46,236 nt of DNA from Bacteroidota bacterium (lineage in GTDB: Bacteria > Bacteroidota > Bacteroidia > Chitinophagales > Saprospiraceae), in the NCBI GenBank assembly GCA_024642665.1, contig JAHEAR010000016.1, forward strand, positions 36,567 to 82,802, in the 5' to 3' direction. The position numbers were made by a program, and so were the translations under genes. Numbering within the stretch: the stretch's first letter is position 1; every line of letters starts with the position of its first letter. Positions 26,946-35,772 of this stretch are shown here, piece by piece. The notes under the pieces are model-generated. The model worked only from the letters and a program-made list of their open reading frames with translations, made no database searches and was not told where the DNA came from.

Positions 26946-28313
26946 TTACCTCAATAAGTCTTTTAGCAGTGTCCGAAACTCCGGGGACTGATAGATGGCT
27001 GAACCATCATGTGAAACACCATTCGCAACTGTCTTTGAATGATTGTGATTTCCAGGGTAAGCTAATTGCATATATTGAAACATATTTTCTCCTCTTTGGT
27101 AGCGTGTCGAACCAAGAAGGGTGGCACTGCAATCCGATGTGTTCAGCGATCCATCAGGACCACTACCATTACCAAGTAAATAAATGATTGATCGTTCACT
27201 AAACCTTTGATTAAAATCATTGCTGTTTTCAGATGCCAGATAGGGTGGAACAGAATTGAAACCAAAAGGCCAGATTTCATAACCACTACATCCTGATGGT
27301 GTATACAGTTGGTTGTTGCCCTCATTAATTCTTCTTCCATCGGGATAATAAAAGTACTGGCTTTCACTAACGATATAATCAAATGTAATTTCGGGATGCG
27401 CCAATTCGGATTTATTGGATGGCGCAAAAATATGTGTAAAGCGACCGCCTGAAGATTGTCCTGTGATGATTATTTGATTTAAAACCGGAAAGTGCCCCTT
27501 GTCAGACAACTGATTAATCAACTCATCAATCACTTGAAATGAACTTATTTTATTTGTATTGTTCGACTCTTTGCCATCTCGCCATCCGGTGCTAGACCAG
27601 TAAAAATCATCCGGAGAACTCGTGGCTTCGGGCCTGAAAAAAGGAGCTATTAATATAGTACTGTCTGAAAGTGATTCACTATTTAATGTGTTCGTCAGAT
27701 AGGTATAGTAATCATCCGGGTTGTGGCTTGCACCATGCACCACAATTAATGCCTGGGTTAAATTTTCCCATTTAGCATTGTCTAAATAAATTGGATAATT
27801 ACTGTAAAATTCAAACTCTCCCGGACCAACAGTGCCATTTAACATCACACTCCTTTTACATTCTGCTACCGAAACACACGGAGCCATTGAACGAATGACA
27901 TCATCTTCCTGGGTGGTAAATACTATATCTACGGCTTCCTTTAGTTTCTCTCCATTAATACCGATTGCTCCGGTCCCAATTTGAAGCGTATAGGTTGTTG
28001 CATAATCCAATGAGAGATCAAGGTTGATTTTGGAGTTCGCATTGGCATAACTCACGCTATAGGATTCAGCGCCGGATGAAGAGGTAATAGAAAGTTCTGA
28101 TTCAATTTTGGCGGGAATGATGGCGGCTGAAAAAACAATACTTAAGGTTGACATGATTGGAATTTGATCTACCCCATTGATCAGATTGGCTCCATTTATT
28201 GTAATAGAGAGTGTATCAATGGATAACGGCGGATCAGGATCGTTTTTAGTACAGGAAGTCGTTACAACGAAAAACAGTCCTAAAAAAAGATAGCAAAAGA
28301 ATTTAATTTTCAT
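26946..28313 (-). CDS. Lipoprotein with Ig-like domain and alpha/beta-hydrolase (esterase) domain
   Basis: This 455-residue protein has a lipoprotein signal with C21 (VVTTSC). An SbsA/Big_5-type Ig-like domain (about 32-134) ends in DIVFTT. The catalytic part (about 160-455) is an alpha/beta hydrolase: IVVHGASHNPDDYY, the nucleophile elbow GQSSG with S287 (IIITGQSSGGRF), and a late GVSHDG that may carry the catalytic histidine. Six or more cysteines could form disulfides. It is probably a surface or periplasmic esterase that removes acyl groups from the glycan. The same type of N-terminal Ig domain occurs in the next upstream gene, which suggests a common attachment module. The substrate is unknown. 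Confidence 0.78.
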   Translation of the reverse strand: MKIKFFCYLFLGLFFVVTTSCTKNDPDPPLSIDTLSITINGANLINGVDQIPIMSTLSIVFSAAIIPAKIESELSITSSSGAESYSVSYANANSKINLDLSLDYATTYTLQIGTGAIGINGEKLKEAVDIVFTTQEDDVIRSMAPCVSVAECKRSVMLNGTVGPGEFEFYSNYPIYLDNAKWENLTQALIVVHGASHNPDDYYTYLTNTLNSESLSDSTILIAPFFRPEATSSPDDFYWSSTGWRDGKESNNTNKISSFQVIDELINQLSDKGHFPVLNQIIITGQSSGGRFTHIFAPSNKSELAHPEITFDYIVSESQYFYYPDGRRINEGNNQLYTPSGCSGYEIWPFGFNSVPPYLASENSNDFNQRFSERSIIYLLGNGSGPDGSLNTSDCSATLLGSTRYQRGENMFQYMQLAYPGNHNHSKTVANGVSHDGSAIYQSPEFRTLLKDLLR

Positions 28314-28361
28314 AAGTGTTTAACTAGTGGGTTACACTAAACCGGTAAAGTAATCCTAGCG

Positions 28362-30143
28362 CTATTGACAAAATGGATATGGACAGGAAGAAGACTGTGT
28401 GGTCGTTGAGCTGGCAGCACAATCAACACCACCATACGTCCATTTGCCCATTTTAAAACCCCAGGAACCTGCGTATTCCCATGGTTGACCGGTACCATCC
28501 AAATCAGCATCTCCAAACGTTTCAATCACTACGTCCCCATCAAACAACTCAATGGCATCATCCCCATTTTGTGTCATGGCATCAGACTGAACCACATGAT
28601 CATATGAATTATAACAAGCGCCTAAATAAGATGCGAAGGTTGCGGGTTCTCTGGAAACAAGAATGTGATCACCTTCTTTGACAGCCATGGCTGGAAAGGT
28701 GAATTCAATACCGTCCGTTCCACCTCCATTATTGGCCACCCCTAAACTATACTGGCTAAGATCTCCTATGTCCTGATTGGCTCTTACCTGTACGGCCTTA
28801 CCACCATTCGTACCGGAACCATCCCATAGCAATGCAGAAACACCTTGAAGCTGTAGGGCAGCACAAAAAGGATACTTACAAGGAGATGTTGTGTTCGTTT
28901 CCGAACCCAGACTTTCAACACAACCTACTCCTGCATATTCCCAATCATCCCCTATTTTATAAGCCCATGAGTTTGTATACTCCCAATAGGTTCCGGTACC
29001 ATCAATGCCGGGCTCACCAAAGGATTCTATAACTGATCCATTGTTATACAAAATAATGGCATCATCTCCATTTTGAGTGATTTGATCACTTATAAAAACT
29101 GTAAATTCATCATAGCAACTTTCAAAATACATTTGAGCGTTCACTTCATCAGCATCTCTGACAATAAAAATATTTTGTCCCTTTGTGGCAGTAGTCATGT
29201 CTGGAAAAACAAAATCTATATCCAATGGATTTGGTGCTGCTCCATTGGAGGCTATTTCAACACCATAGGTTCCCAGATTATCAATGTCTTCGAGTACTTT
29301 CAAATGTATGGCCCGCACCTTGCCCTCTGCCCCACCAATATAATTTTCCAGTTCCATAACCCCTTTCAATTCAAGACCGGGAGGCGCATCTCCAAGGGAT
29401 ATATTAATGGCCTGTGGTGAATCTTCTACTACATTCACAAGATTATTCAAAGTCATCATAATTCTCTCTTCCCCTTCGATCTCACCATCTTTTATCGATA
29501 TTATTTCCACAAAACCAGTAACACTTCCTGAAGGAATAGTAATGCTTATAGCACTACTGGTATAGTCTATTCCATCACCCATTGCCGTGCCTCCAAATAC
29601 CAGGTCCATAGAAACGTCTTCTAGAATTGAACGGTTCAAGGTAGCGGTCACAATAGCTGTATCGCCTTCAAAAAACTTGTTCACACTACTTTTAATAGTT
29701 ACTGCAGGAGGCTCAAAACCAGCCGTTGTAAAAAGTAATTCAATCTCTTCAATGCTTTTTTCACCTCCCGCGCCATAGGTGCCCTGGGGTAAAGAAATAC
29801 GATAGGCCGTATTGTATTGTAATGGCGTTGTAAATGTAAAGGTTGCGAATGATCGTGTGTTATCATAACTTACGCTATAATCAGCCGATGGTGTAATCGT
29901 CAGTGCAGCTTCAAAAGCTGTGGTATCTAACCCATGCGAGAAAACAAACTCTAACTTGGGAATAACAGAAATATCAGATGCTCCTGACATTATTCTGTTT
30001 CCATCAAGATTAACCTGAAGTAATCGAAAATCATTCGTTACCGGGTATACGTCTTTATCATCTTTTATACAAGAAGGTAAAATCAACAACAAAAGCGCAA
30101 ACATGACTACAAACAGGCGCATTATAAAATTCAATGATTTCAT
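28362..30143 (-). CDS. Lipoprotein with Ig-like, Calx-beta and two lamin-tail-like domains
   Basis: This 593-residue lipoprotein has a lipobox ILPSC (about residue 25). It contains an SbsA/Big_5-type Ig domain (about 36-140), a Calx-beta-like domain (about 148-248; FFEGDTAIVTATL...GDGIDYTSS...EEERIMMTL-like) and two copies of a roughly 160-residue module (about 255-420 and 430-590). Each copy runs KxVRAxxLKxLxDIxxLxxYGVxxxNNG, xIxFxFP, NGDDAIxLxxNGxVIExFGxxxxDGTGxxWEYxxSWxxK. This resembles the lamin-tail (LTD) fold and recurs four times in the T9SS protein of the same operon. In a SusCD locus, the gene after SusD commonly encodes a surface glycan-binding protein; this lipoprotein may fill that role. 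Glycan binding is inferred, not shown. Confidence 0.78.
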   Translation of the reverse strand: MKSLNFIMRLFVVMFALLLLILPSCIKDDKDVYPVTNDFRLLQVNLDGNRIMSGASDISVIPKLEFVFSHGLDTTAFEAALTITPSADYSVSYDNTRSFATFTFTTPLQYNTAYRISLPQGTYGAGGEKSIEEIELLFTTAGFEPPAVTIKSSVNKFFEGDTAIVTATLNRSILEDVSMDLVFGGTAMGDGIDYTSSAISITIPSGSVTGFVEIISIKDGEIEGEERIMMTLNNLVNVVEDSPQAINISLGDAPPGLELKGVMELENYIGGAEGKVRAIHLKVLEDIDNLGTYGVEIASNGAAPNPLDIDFVFPDMTTATKGQNIFIVRDADEVNAQMYFESCYDEFTVFISDQITQNGDDAIILYNNGSVIESFGEPGIDGTGTYWEYTNSWAYKIGDDWEYAGVGCVESLGSETNTTSPCKYPFCAALQLQGVSALLWDGSGTNGGKAVQVRANQDIGDLSQYSLGVANNGGGTDGIEFTFPAMAVKEGDHILVSREPATFASYLGACYNSYDHVVQSDAMTQNGDDAIELFDGDVVIETFGDADLDGTGQPWEYAGSWGFKMGKWTYGGVDCAASSTTTQSSSCPYPFCQ

Positions 30144-30254
30144 CCGTTTAAATTTTTTTTTGTTAGCGGTATTTTTTTCAAAATAATTCTGGTATTACTA
30201 CTAGTTCAATCGGCTAATTGATATTTTATGTAATCATTAGCCAACATATTACTT

Positions 30255-31022
30255 TTAGTTTTTTAATGTTTTAAATTCATAGGTATCCACCAATTCTTGC
30301 AGGTAATCAGCATCTTCCTGTAGCATAAAGATCAAATAGATGTTCTCCCCATTGATATCTTTAGTGGTAAGTCTCTTCGGAATACCGGCTGTTTTCTCGC
30401 CGGTAAAATATTTGTAGAATAACAGCCCAATTAAATAGGTGCCATTATAGGATGGGTGTTTATCATCAGAAAACAAATTCATGTCCGGTCGCCATTTTCT
30501 GGTTTCCGCAAACAGAGACCCGCAAGGAACGATGTCCGCCTTTGTTGCTTCAGCCAGTTTTTGATAGCCACCGGAAATTGTTGTTTGCATCAATGGATTT
30601 GATTGATACGCCCATGTTTCCATGAATACAGGTTCTGCCCCTCGTTGTCGAACGAGATCCGCAAACTTGCTGCTGTATTCAATAAATAAATCAAAGGAGT
30701 CAATTGTTGCCAGGCTGTGATTGTTAAACACGACATAATCCCACTGACAACTATCAATCATCGTTTGTGTACGTGTACCTCTTTCGCCTTTCCAATGATT
30801 TTCCAGTGTTGATCCACCAACAGTAGATTGTCTTGTAATGATGACTTTTCCTTGTGACAAAGCCATTGAAGAAACGACTTGTGACAGATTATAATAGTAT
30901 GTAAAGCTATTGCCGACAAAAAGAACGTTGATAGAATCTGTCTGAGCCTTTGCAGAACACCATGAAGCAATAAAAATTGCTACACCACAAACGAATTTTA
31001 ATAACAGAGCCTGCAATTTCAT
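30255..31022 (-). CDS. Secreted SGNH/GDSL hydrolase (DUF4886-like), putative carbohydrate esterase
   Basis: This 255-residue protein has a signal peptide (to about 26, SAKAQ) and SGNH blocks: VLFVGNSFTYYYNL (block I, nucleophile S39), GGSTLENHWKG (block II Gly region), VVFNNHS (block III Asn) and SDDKHPSYNGTYL (block V, catalytic Asp and His three apart). GNSFTYYYN is typical of DUF4886-type SGNH enzymes that occur in polysaccharide loci. No lipobox or T9SS tail, so it is probably periplasmic. Such enzymes remove acetyl or other acyl groups from sugars. It lies 19 bp after SusD and before the lamin-tail lipoprotein. Together with the alpha/beta hydrolase it indicates an esterified substrate. 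Confidence 0.87.
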   Translation of the reverse strand: MKLQALLLKFVCGVAIFIASWCSAKAQTDSINVLFVGNSFTYYYNLSQVVSSMALSQGKVIITRQSTVGGSTLENHWKGERGTRTQTMIDSCQWDYVVFNNHSLATIDSFDLFIEYSSKFADLVRQRGAEPVFMETWAYQSNPLMQTTISGGYQKLAEATKADIVPCGSLFAETRKWRPDMNLFSDDKHPSYNGTYLIGLLFYKYFTGEKTAGIPKRLTTKDINGENIYLIFMLQEDADYLQELVDTYEFKTLKN

Positions 31023-31041
31023 ACGCAGTATATTTTGATTA

Positions 31042-32469
31042 TTATTGATTCACCGGTGTTGGTTCAAAAAATCCCGGAATCGGATTTGGCACATTACTAT
31101 TTCTTTCTATTTCGGTAGTCGGATATAGAAATCTTTGTGGCAAAAACATCCCTTCACTTGGCTCCACCGGGACCCTTACGATTGTCTCTTTTTCAGTTCG
31201 ACGTGTATCATTAAAGCCTTCAAATTGTCCAAAAAAAGTAACGTATCGTTCTTCTAAAATTTCTCTTAGTAAAGCATCATCTGCAGAAAGGTTGTCTGCG
31301 TTTTCCATTCCTCCGCTTTCAAAATCCTGTTGCACATAATCATCATACTGCAGGTCTGCCGGATTGGCGTTTGTCATATAACCTCCAGCTGCCATGTACG
31401 CTCGGAATTCATTTAACCGATTTAAGCCTGTAGTAAACCCTTCTGTCCTAAAACCGGCCTCAGCCAGAATCAATAGGTTTTCCTGATAGGTCACTAATGG
31501 CGCAGAAGCATTAATTGCTGCAAACCCATCTACAGTATTGGGCTGTGTACCATAAGAGGTGATTTTAAAAAGAAAATTATACCGCCCTGTTTCATTGGTC
31601 TTATCATTACCTCTGTAGTTGGCAAAATCAGGATTTGATACCGGGTCAGGAGCCACCAGACTCGTCATGAAATCAGACGTGACAAGATCCGCTTGTCTTA
31701 CCGCTACTGCAAAAAACTGATAGTTTAAATTAGCATCATCATTGGCCGTTCCATGAGGAGCCATTAAGCTGTTTTGATTTGAACTGATACCATTTTCAGC
31801 TGCTGTATAGGCCAGTGCATATTCCCTCGTGTGCATGTAATATCTCGCCTTCAACGTATACGCTGCTTCCTTCCATAATGCCGGATTCCCATCAAAATAA
31901 ATCTCAGCATTTTGAGGTGGTCTTCCAACGCCAGACGAAAGATCAATGATTGCTTCATCAAGCAAGTCCTGTAGTTTTGCATAAACATCAAGTTGCTTCT
32001 CAAAAACAGGATTCACAATATCCGGTTGACCACTTTCATCAAAGGGAATGTCGCCCCAAAGTGCCGTTGCCGCCCCAAGAGCCATGACCCGTAAGCATTT
32101 AGTGATGCCCAGGGTTATTCCTTCAATGCCTTCTTCTTTGGCAGCATTTTGTGTAGCCAGCGCATTGACGACGACGTCCGCGTAAACATTGTTCCATTCA
32201 GAATTGAAGGTATTGGTTGAAACCTCATACCGTGAATAACTCAGATGGTTTCGATCGAGGCCTGTATAGTACCCACAGAAAATTCCTGCTTTCCTGACAG
32301 GTTCTCCGGATTGAAGAACAATATTAGCTACCTCCGTGCCGGTCAAGATATTTTGATAAGGAGCACTGGTAGGGCTGTTTGGATTCTGATTTAAATCATC
32401 GACCAGATTACTGCACGAAACAATAAATACTGCCAGTAACGATATAAGTATAATTTTTTTCATGATCAT
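31042..32469 (-). CDS. susD: SusD/RagB-family outer-membrane lipoprotein
   Basis: This 475-residue lipoprotein (LAVFIVSC lipobox at about residue 19) has the helical TPR-like SusD fold: NPNSPTSAPYQNILT near the start, LGITKCLRVMALGAATALWGDIPFDES (about 120-146), LLDEAIIDLSS, and AAYTLKARYYMHTREYALAYTAAENGI. The end ILEERYVTFFGQFEGFNDTRRT is the usual SusD close. It best fits the SusD-like 2/RagB group. The protein covers the SusC pore as a lid and binds the glycan at the cell surface. It starts 12 bp after SusC ends. A second ATG two codons in (MKKIILIS) is an equally good start. Confidence 0.94.
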   Translation of the reverse strand: MIMKKIILISLLAVFIVSCSNLVDDLNQNPNSPTSAPYQNILTGTEVANIVLQSGEPVRKAGIFCGYYTGLDRNHLSYSRYEVSTNTFNSEWNNVYADVVVNALATQNAAKEEGIEGITLGITKCLRVMALGAATALWGDIPFDESGQPDIVNPVFEKQLDVYAKLQDLLDEAIIDLSSGVGRPPQNAEIYFDGNPALWKEAAYTLKARYYMHTREYALAYTAAENGISSNQNSLMAPHGTANDDANLNYQFFAVAVRQADLVTSDFMTSLVAPDPVSNPDFANYRGNDKTNETGRYNFLFKITSYGTQPNTVDGFAAINASAPLVTYQENLLILAEAGFRTEGFTTGLNRLNEFRAYMAAGGYMTNANPADLQYDDYVQQDFESGGMENADNLSADDALLREILEERYVTFFGQFEGFNDTRRTEKETIVRVPVEPSEGMFLPQRFLYPTTEIERNSNVPNPIPGFFEPTPVNQ

Positions 32470-32481
32470 TGCATATTAAAA

Positions 32482-35400
32482 TCAAAAAGTGACAGATAGG
32501 GAGAAAACAAATGATTTTGTGGACGGATTATTAAAGTAATCAATGCCTCTGGCTACACTAATCCCCTGTAAATTCGTGTCAGGATCATTGCCTTCAAACG
32601 GTGTCCAGATAAATAGATTTCTCCCTGTAAATGATAGTTGAGCATTAGCAATGCCCGTATTATCTTTAAGCCATTTCGTATTTAGGTTATACGATAATGT
32701 GAGTTCCCGCAATCGTGTCCACGACCCATCTTCGATATAAAGTTCGTCAAGACCGCCACCAAAATATCCTCCTCTGCCATTATACCAAGATTCTGTAAGG
32801 GCTACAGGGCCGGCCCCAAAATTGTATGCCGTTCCTCTAAAAGTTGTTCCGGCTAAAATAACATTGCCATCAAAATCTACTAAATTTTGGGCTGCTGTTG
32901 TTTCCACTCCGGAGGCTCCCCAGGTACCAAGATCGTACATAACCGATTTTGTTCCGGCAAAAATATCTGCTCCCTGATACGTCTCGAACAGCACAGAAAG
33001 TGAGAAGTTTTTAAAGGTTAACGTAGTAAAAGCAGAACCTTGCCAGTCAGGATTTGGATCACCAATAATACCCTGAACAATATCTTGCTCCGGAAATCCA
33101 TTTTGATCAAAAACCACACTACCATTATCATCTCTTAAAAAACTACCTCCGCTCAGAACGCCAATCGGATAACCTTCAATTGCCCGGGAACTCACTGCTG
33201 CCAGTCCACCCAGATTGATATTTAATCCATCCCCTAACTTGGTGACTTTATTTTTCACTTTTGAATAAATGAAATTTACGTCCCACTGCCAATCTTTTTT
33301 TCTGATGACTCTATATCCTAAATCCAACTCAACGCCTTTGTTTTCCAGTTCGGCCCCATTCGTATACAGTTGTGTGATCCCTCTTGAATTGGCCACAGGA
33401 AAATCTAAAAGAACATCTTCTGTTTTGTTTTTGTATATGGTTGCGCTAAAAGACAGTCTGTCTTTTAGAAATCTTAAATCGATTCCCAGTTCAAGTTCTT
33501 TCTTTCGTTCGGGTCGAAGGTCTGTACTTCCCCGCGTGGAACTGGGTACAAAAGCACCATTGCCATACAAATCACCACTTAGACTTCCTCCCAGATTGTC
33601 ACTGTAATTTGGAGCGATAAATATACTCGAGGTTCTGTATCTGGCAGGCTGCACTCCGACTTCTCCATATGATGCTCTTAATTTTCCAAAAGAGAGGATG
33701 TCGTTATCCAAGTCTAACATTTTAGTAAACTGCCATGCCAGAGAAACGGATGGAAAATAGAACGTATTATCCGCCAATGTTCCAAATGTAGATGCTGATT
33801 CAGCTCGCAACGTAGCATTGAGATACAACATGTCAAAGGCCGCAAGTGAAGCTGCAGTATATACTCCAACGGTACGCTCCTGGCCAAACGTACTGGATAC
33901 GTTTCTGTTTTCCGGTAAGGCATTATCTATATCCCTTATACCACTGGCTACGTCAGTAAACTGAATAAAGTTGGTGATGTCGCTTCCTTCCGTTAACAAA
34001 CGCCTGTTGTTGAAATTAAATCCCAGTAGTAATGTTCCACTAAAATCTTTGTTAAACTGTTTATTGGCCTGTGCAATTAAATCCATATTTAAAATAGAAT
34101 TACTGGCAAGGTCTTTCCCGTAAAAACCCGGTGTAAATGCCCCTGAAGCAGACCCGGGAGTATAAAACTCTTCCTGTGATTCAACATAATTATCAAGTCC
34201 AAGTCTGCCAATGAGATTGAGCCAGTTTACCGGCGATAAAGTGAGCTCCAGAGAGGTAATAAATCGTTCTACATCCACCAGGCTTTCTTGTTCATTAACC
34301 GTCCATAACGGGTTGTTATATGTCGCTGTCTCATCAGCCCCAAGTGGTTCTCGAAATGAACGGTGACGATCTGAAACAGGAGAAGCGTTTCCGGAAGCAT
34401 AGTAATCCCCTCTGTAACCCGTATTATCAAAATCCGGTGGTGTTCTTAATAAACCGAGTTGTAATCCGGAAGAACTTGCCCCTCTTCTAATTCGACCGGA
34501 TACACTTTTGGCATATGTGGTAGACGATTGAATTTTAAATTTCTCGGTCAATCGATGAGAGACATTTACACGACCTGTTGTTCTTCTGTAGTCTGAATTA
34601 GTCTGAATGATTCCTTTTTGATTAATATCCCCCAGACTCAAATAAATAGTGCTTTTGTCGTTTCCACCACTTAGACTGATGTTATTTTCCCAAAAACTAC
34701 CATTTTGATAGATTTGATCAAAATTTGATTCATGAAAAAGGTCTCTTGAGTTTTTAGTGATTATAGGATAATAGGTATTACCGGCCTGATCAATATAAAA
34801 CTGTCCCGACGTATCAAACTCATCTAAACCACCTGCTCTGTCAGCAATTCTATCTCCCCATGAATCTCTGGAACGCTGATCAAAAATACCATTGTCACCT
34901 TGTCCAAATTTGGTTTGCAACGGATACTTGTTAGTAATCTGATCAATAGAAAAAGTTGACGTGTAGTTAATCGATAACTTTTGATTGTATTTCCCGTTTT
35001 TAGTTTTGATCACAATCACTCCGCCCAATGCGCGGGTACCCCACAAAGCTGCTGCCGAGGCACCTTTGAGCACCGTAACACTTTCAATATCATTTGGATT
35101 AATATCATTTAATCTCGATTGGGCAGCAAACGTTTCCTGCGGTCCTCTTGAATCATTACTAATCGGTACTCCGTCAACTACTATCAAAGGCTGTGCATCA
35201 CGATCAATCGTAGAGATCCCTCTGATTTGTATATAGGCGCCTCCTCCCGGATCACCGGAGTTTCTGCTGATTCGGACTCCCGAGGCCTTGCCAGACATAG
35301 CGTTGATAAGATTATTTTCTGCTGCCCCAACAATCGTCGTATTCGTAATCCTGGAGTTAGCATAGCCTATTTCATCTTCCCTGGCTTCGAATCCTAAAGC

Positions 35401-35727
35401 CGTCACCACGACCTCATCCATCAATTGAGTGTTTTCTTCCATGACAACATCGATGTTCGTCAAATCCCCAACAACTACACTGGTCGAATTCCAACCAAGA
35501 AAAGCAAACGACAAAACAGCATTTTTATCAGTCACCTCAATCGTATAAGAACCGTCAAAATTGGTGGCTGTTCCATTCAAAGTGCCTTCTTCCAAAACTG
35601 TAACGCCGATCATGGGATCTCCTTTGTCATCTGTCACAAGTCCTGAGACGGAAATCTGTCCATACACTTCGACGCATAAAGCGGTTAGAATAAATATAAG
35701 TGGTAGAAATAAATATTTTTTCATCAT
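32482..35727 (-). CDS. susC: SusC/RagA-family TonB-dependent outer-membrane transporter
   Basis: This 1,081-residue protein has a signal peptide (1-23), a CarboxypepD_reg-like domain (ISVSGLVTDDKGDPMIGVTVLEEGT...GSYTIEV, about 25-100) and a TonB-box-like MDEVVVTALG. A plug follows (about 115-240; GVRISRNSGDPGGGAYIQIRGIS, PLIVVDGVP, IESVTVLKGASAAALWGTRALGGVIVIKTK), then a beta-barrel closing KSFVFSLSVTF with the terminal Phe. It imports oligosaccharides through the outer membrane using TonB energy. There is no N-terminal STN signalling domain, so regulation through an anti-sigma factor is not expected, and no ECF sigma/anti-sigma pair is nearby. The barrel is complete. Substrate can only be guessed from the GH28 and GH106-like neighbours. 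Confidence 0.97.
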   Translation of the reverse strand: MMKKYLFLPLIFILTALCVEVYGQISVSGLVTDDKGDPMIGVTVLEEGTLNGTATNFDGSYTIEVTDKNAVLSFAFLGWNSTSVVVGDLTNIDVVMEENTQLMDEVVVTALGFEAREDEIGYANSRITNTTIVGAAENNLINAMSGKASGVRISRNSGDPGGGAYIQIRGISTIDRDAQPLIVVDGVPISNDSRGPQETFAAQSRLNDINPNDIESVTVLKGASAAALWGTRALGGVIVIKTKNGKYNQKLSINYTSTFSIDQITNKYPLQTKFGQGDNGIFDQRSRDSWGDRIADRAGGLDEFDTSGQFYIDQAGNTYYPIITKNSRDLFHESNFDQIYQNGSFWENNISLSGGNDKSTIYLSLGDINQKGIIQTNSDYRRTTGRVNVSHRLTEKFKIQSSTTYAKSVSGRIRRGASSSGLQLGLLRTPPDFDNTGYRGDYYASGNASPVSDRHRSFREPLGADETATYNNPLWTVNEQESLVDVERFITSLELTLSPVNWLNLIGRLGLDNYVESQEEFYTPGSASGAFTPGFYGKDLASNSILNMDLIAQANKQFNKDFSGTLLLGFNFNNRRLLTEGSDITNFIQFTDVASGIRDIDNALPENRNVSSTFGQERTVGVYTAASLAAFDMLYLNATLRAESASTFGTLADNTFYFPSVSLAWQFTKMLDLDNDILSFGKLRASYGEVGVQPARYRTSSIFIAPNYSDNLGGSLSGDLYGNGAFVPSSTRGSTDLRPERKKELELGIDLRFLKDRLSFSATIYKNKTEDVLLDFPVANSRGITQLYTNGAELENKGVELDLGYRVIRKKDWQWDVNFIYSKVKNKVTKLGDGLNINLGGLAAVSSRAIEGYPIGVLSGGSFLRDDNGSVVFDQNGFPEQDIVQGIIGDPNPDWQGSAFTTLTFKNFSLSVLFETYQGADIFAGTKSVMYDLGTWGASGVETTAAQNLVDFDGNVILAGTTFRGTAYNFGAGPVALTESWYNGRGGYFGGGLDELYIEDGSWTRLRELTLSYNLNTKWLKDNTGIANAQLSFTGRNLFIWTPFEGNDPDTNLQGISVARGIDYFNNPSTKSFVFSLSVTF

Positions 35728-35772
35728 TAATATGTTTTTAAACGCTCCACTTGGATAATCATTAATGGAAAA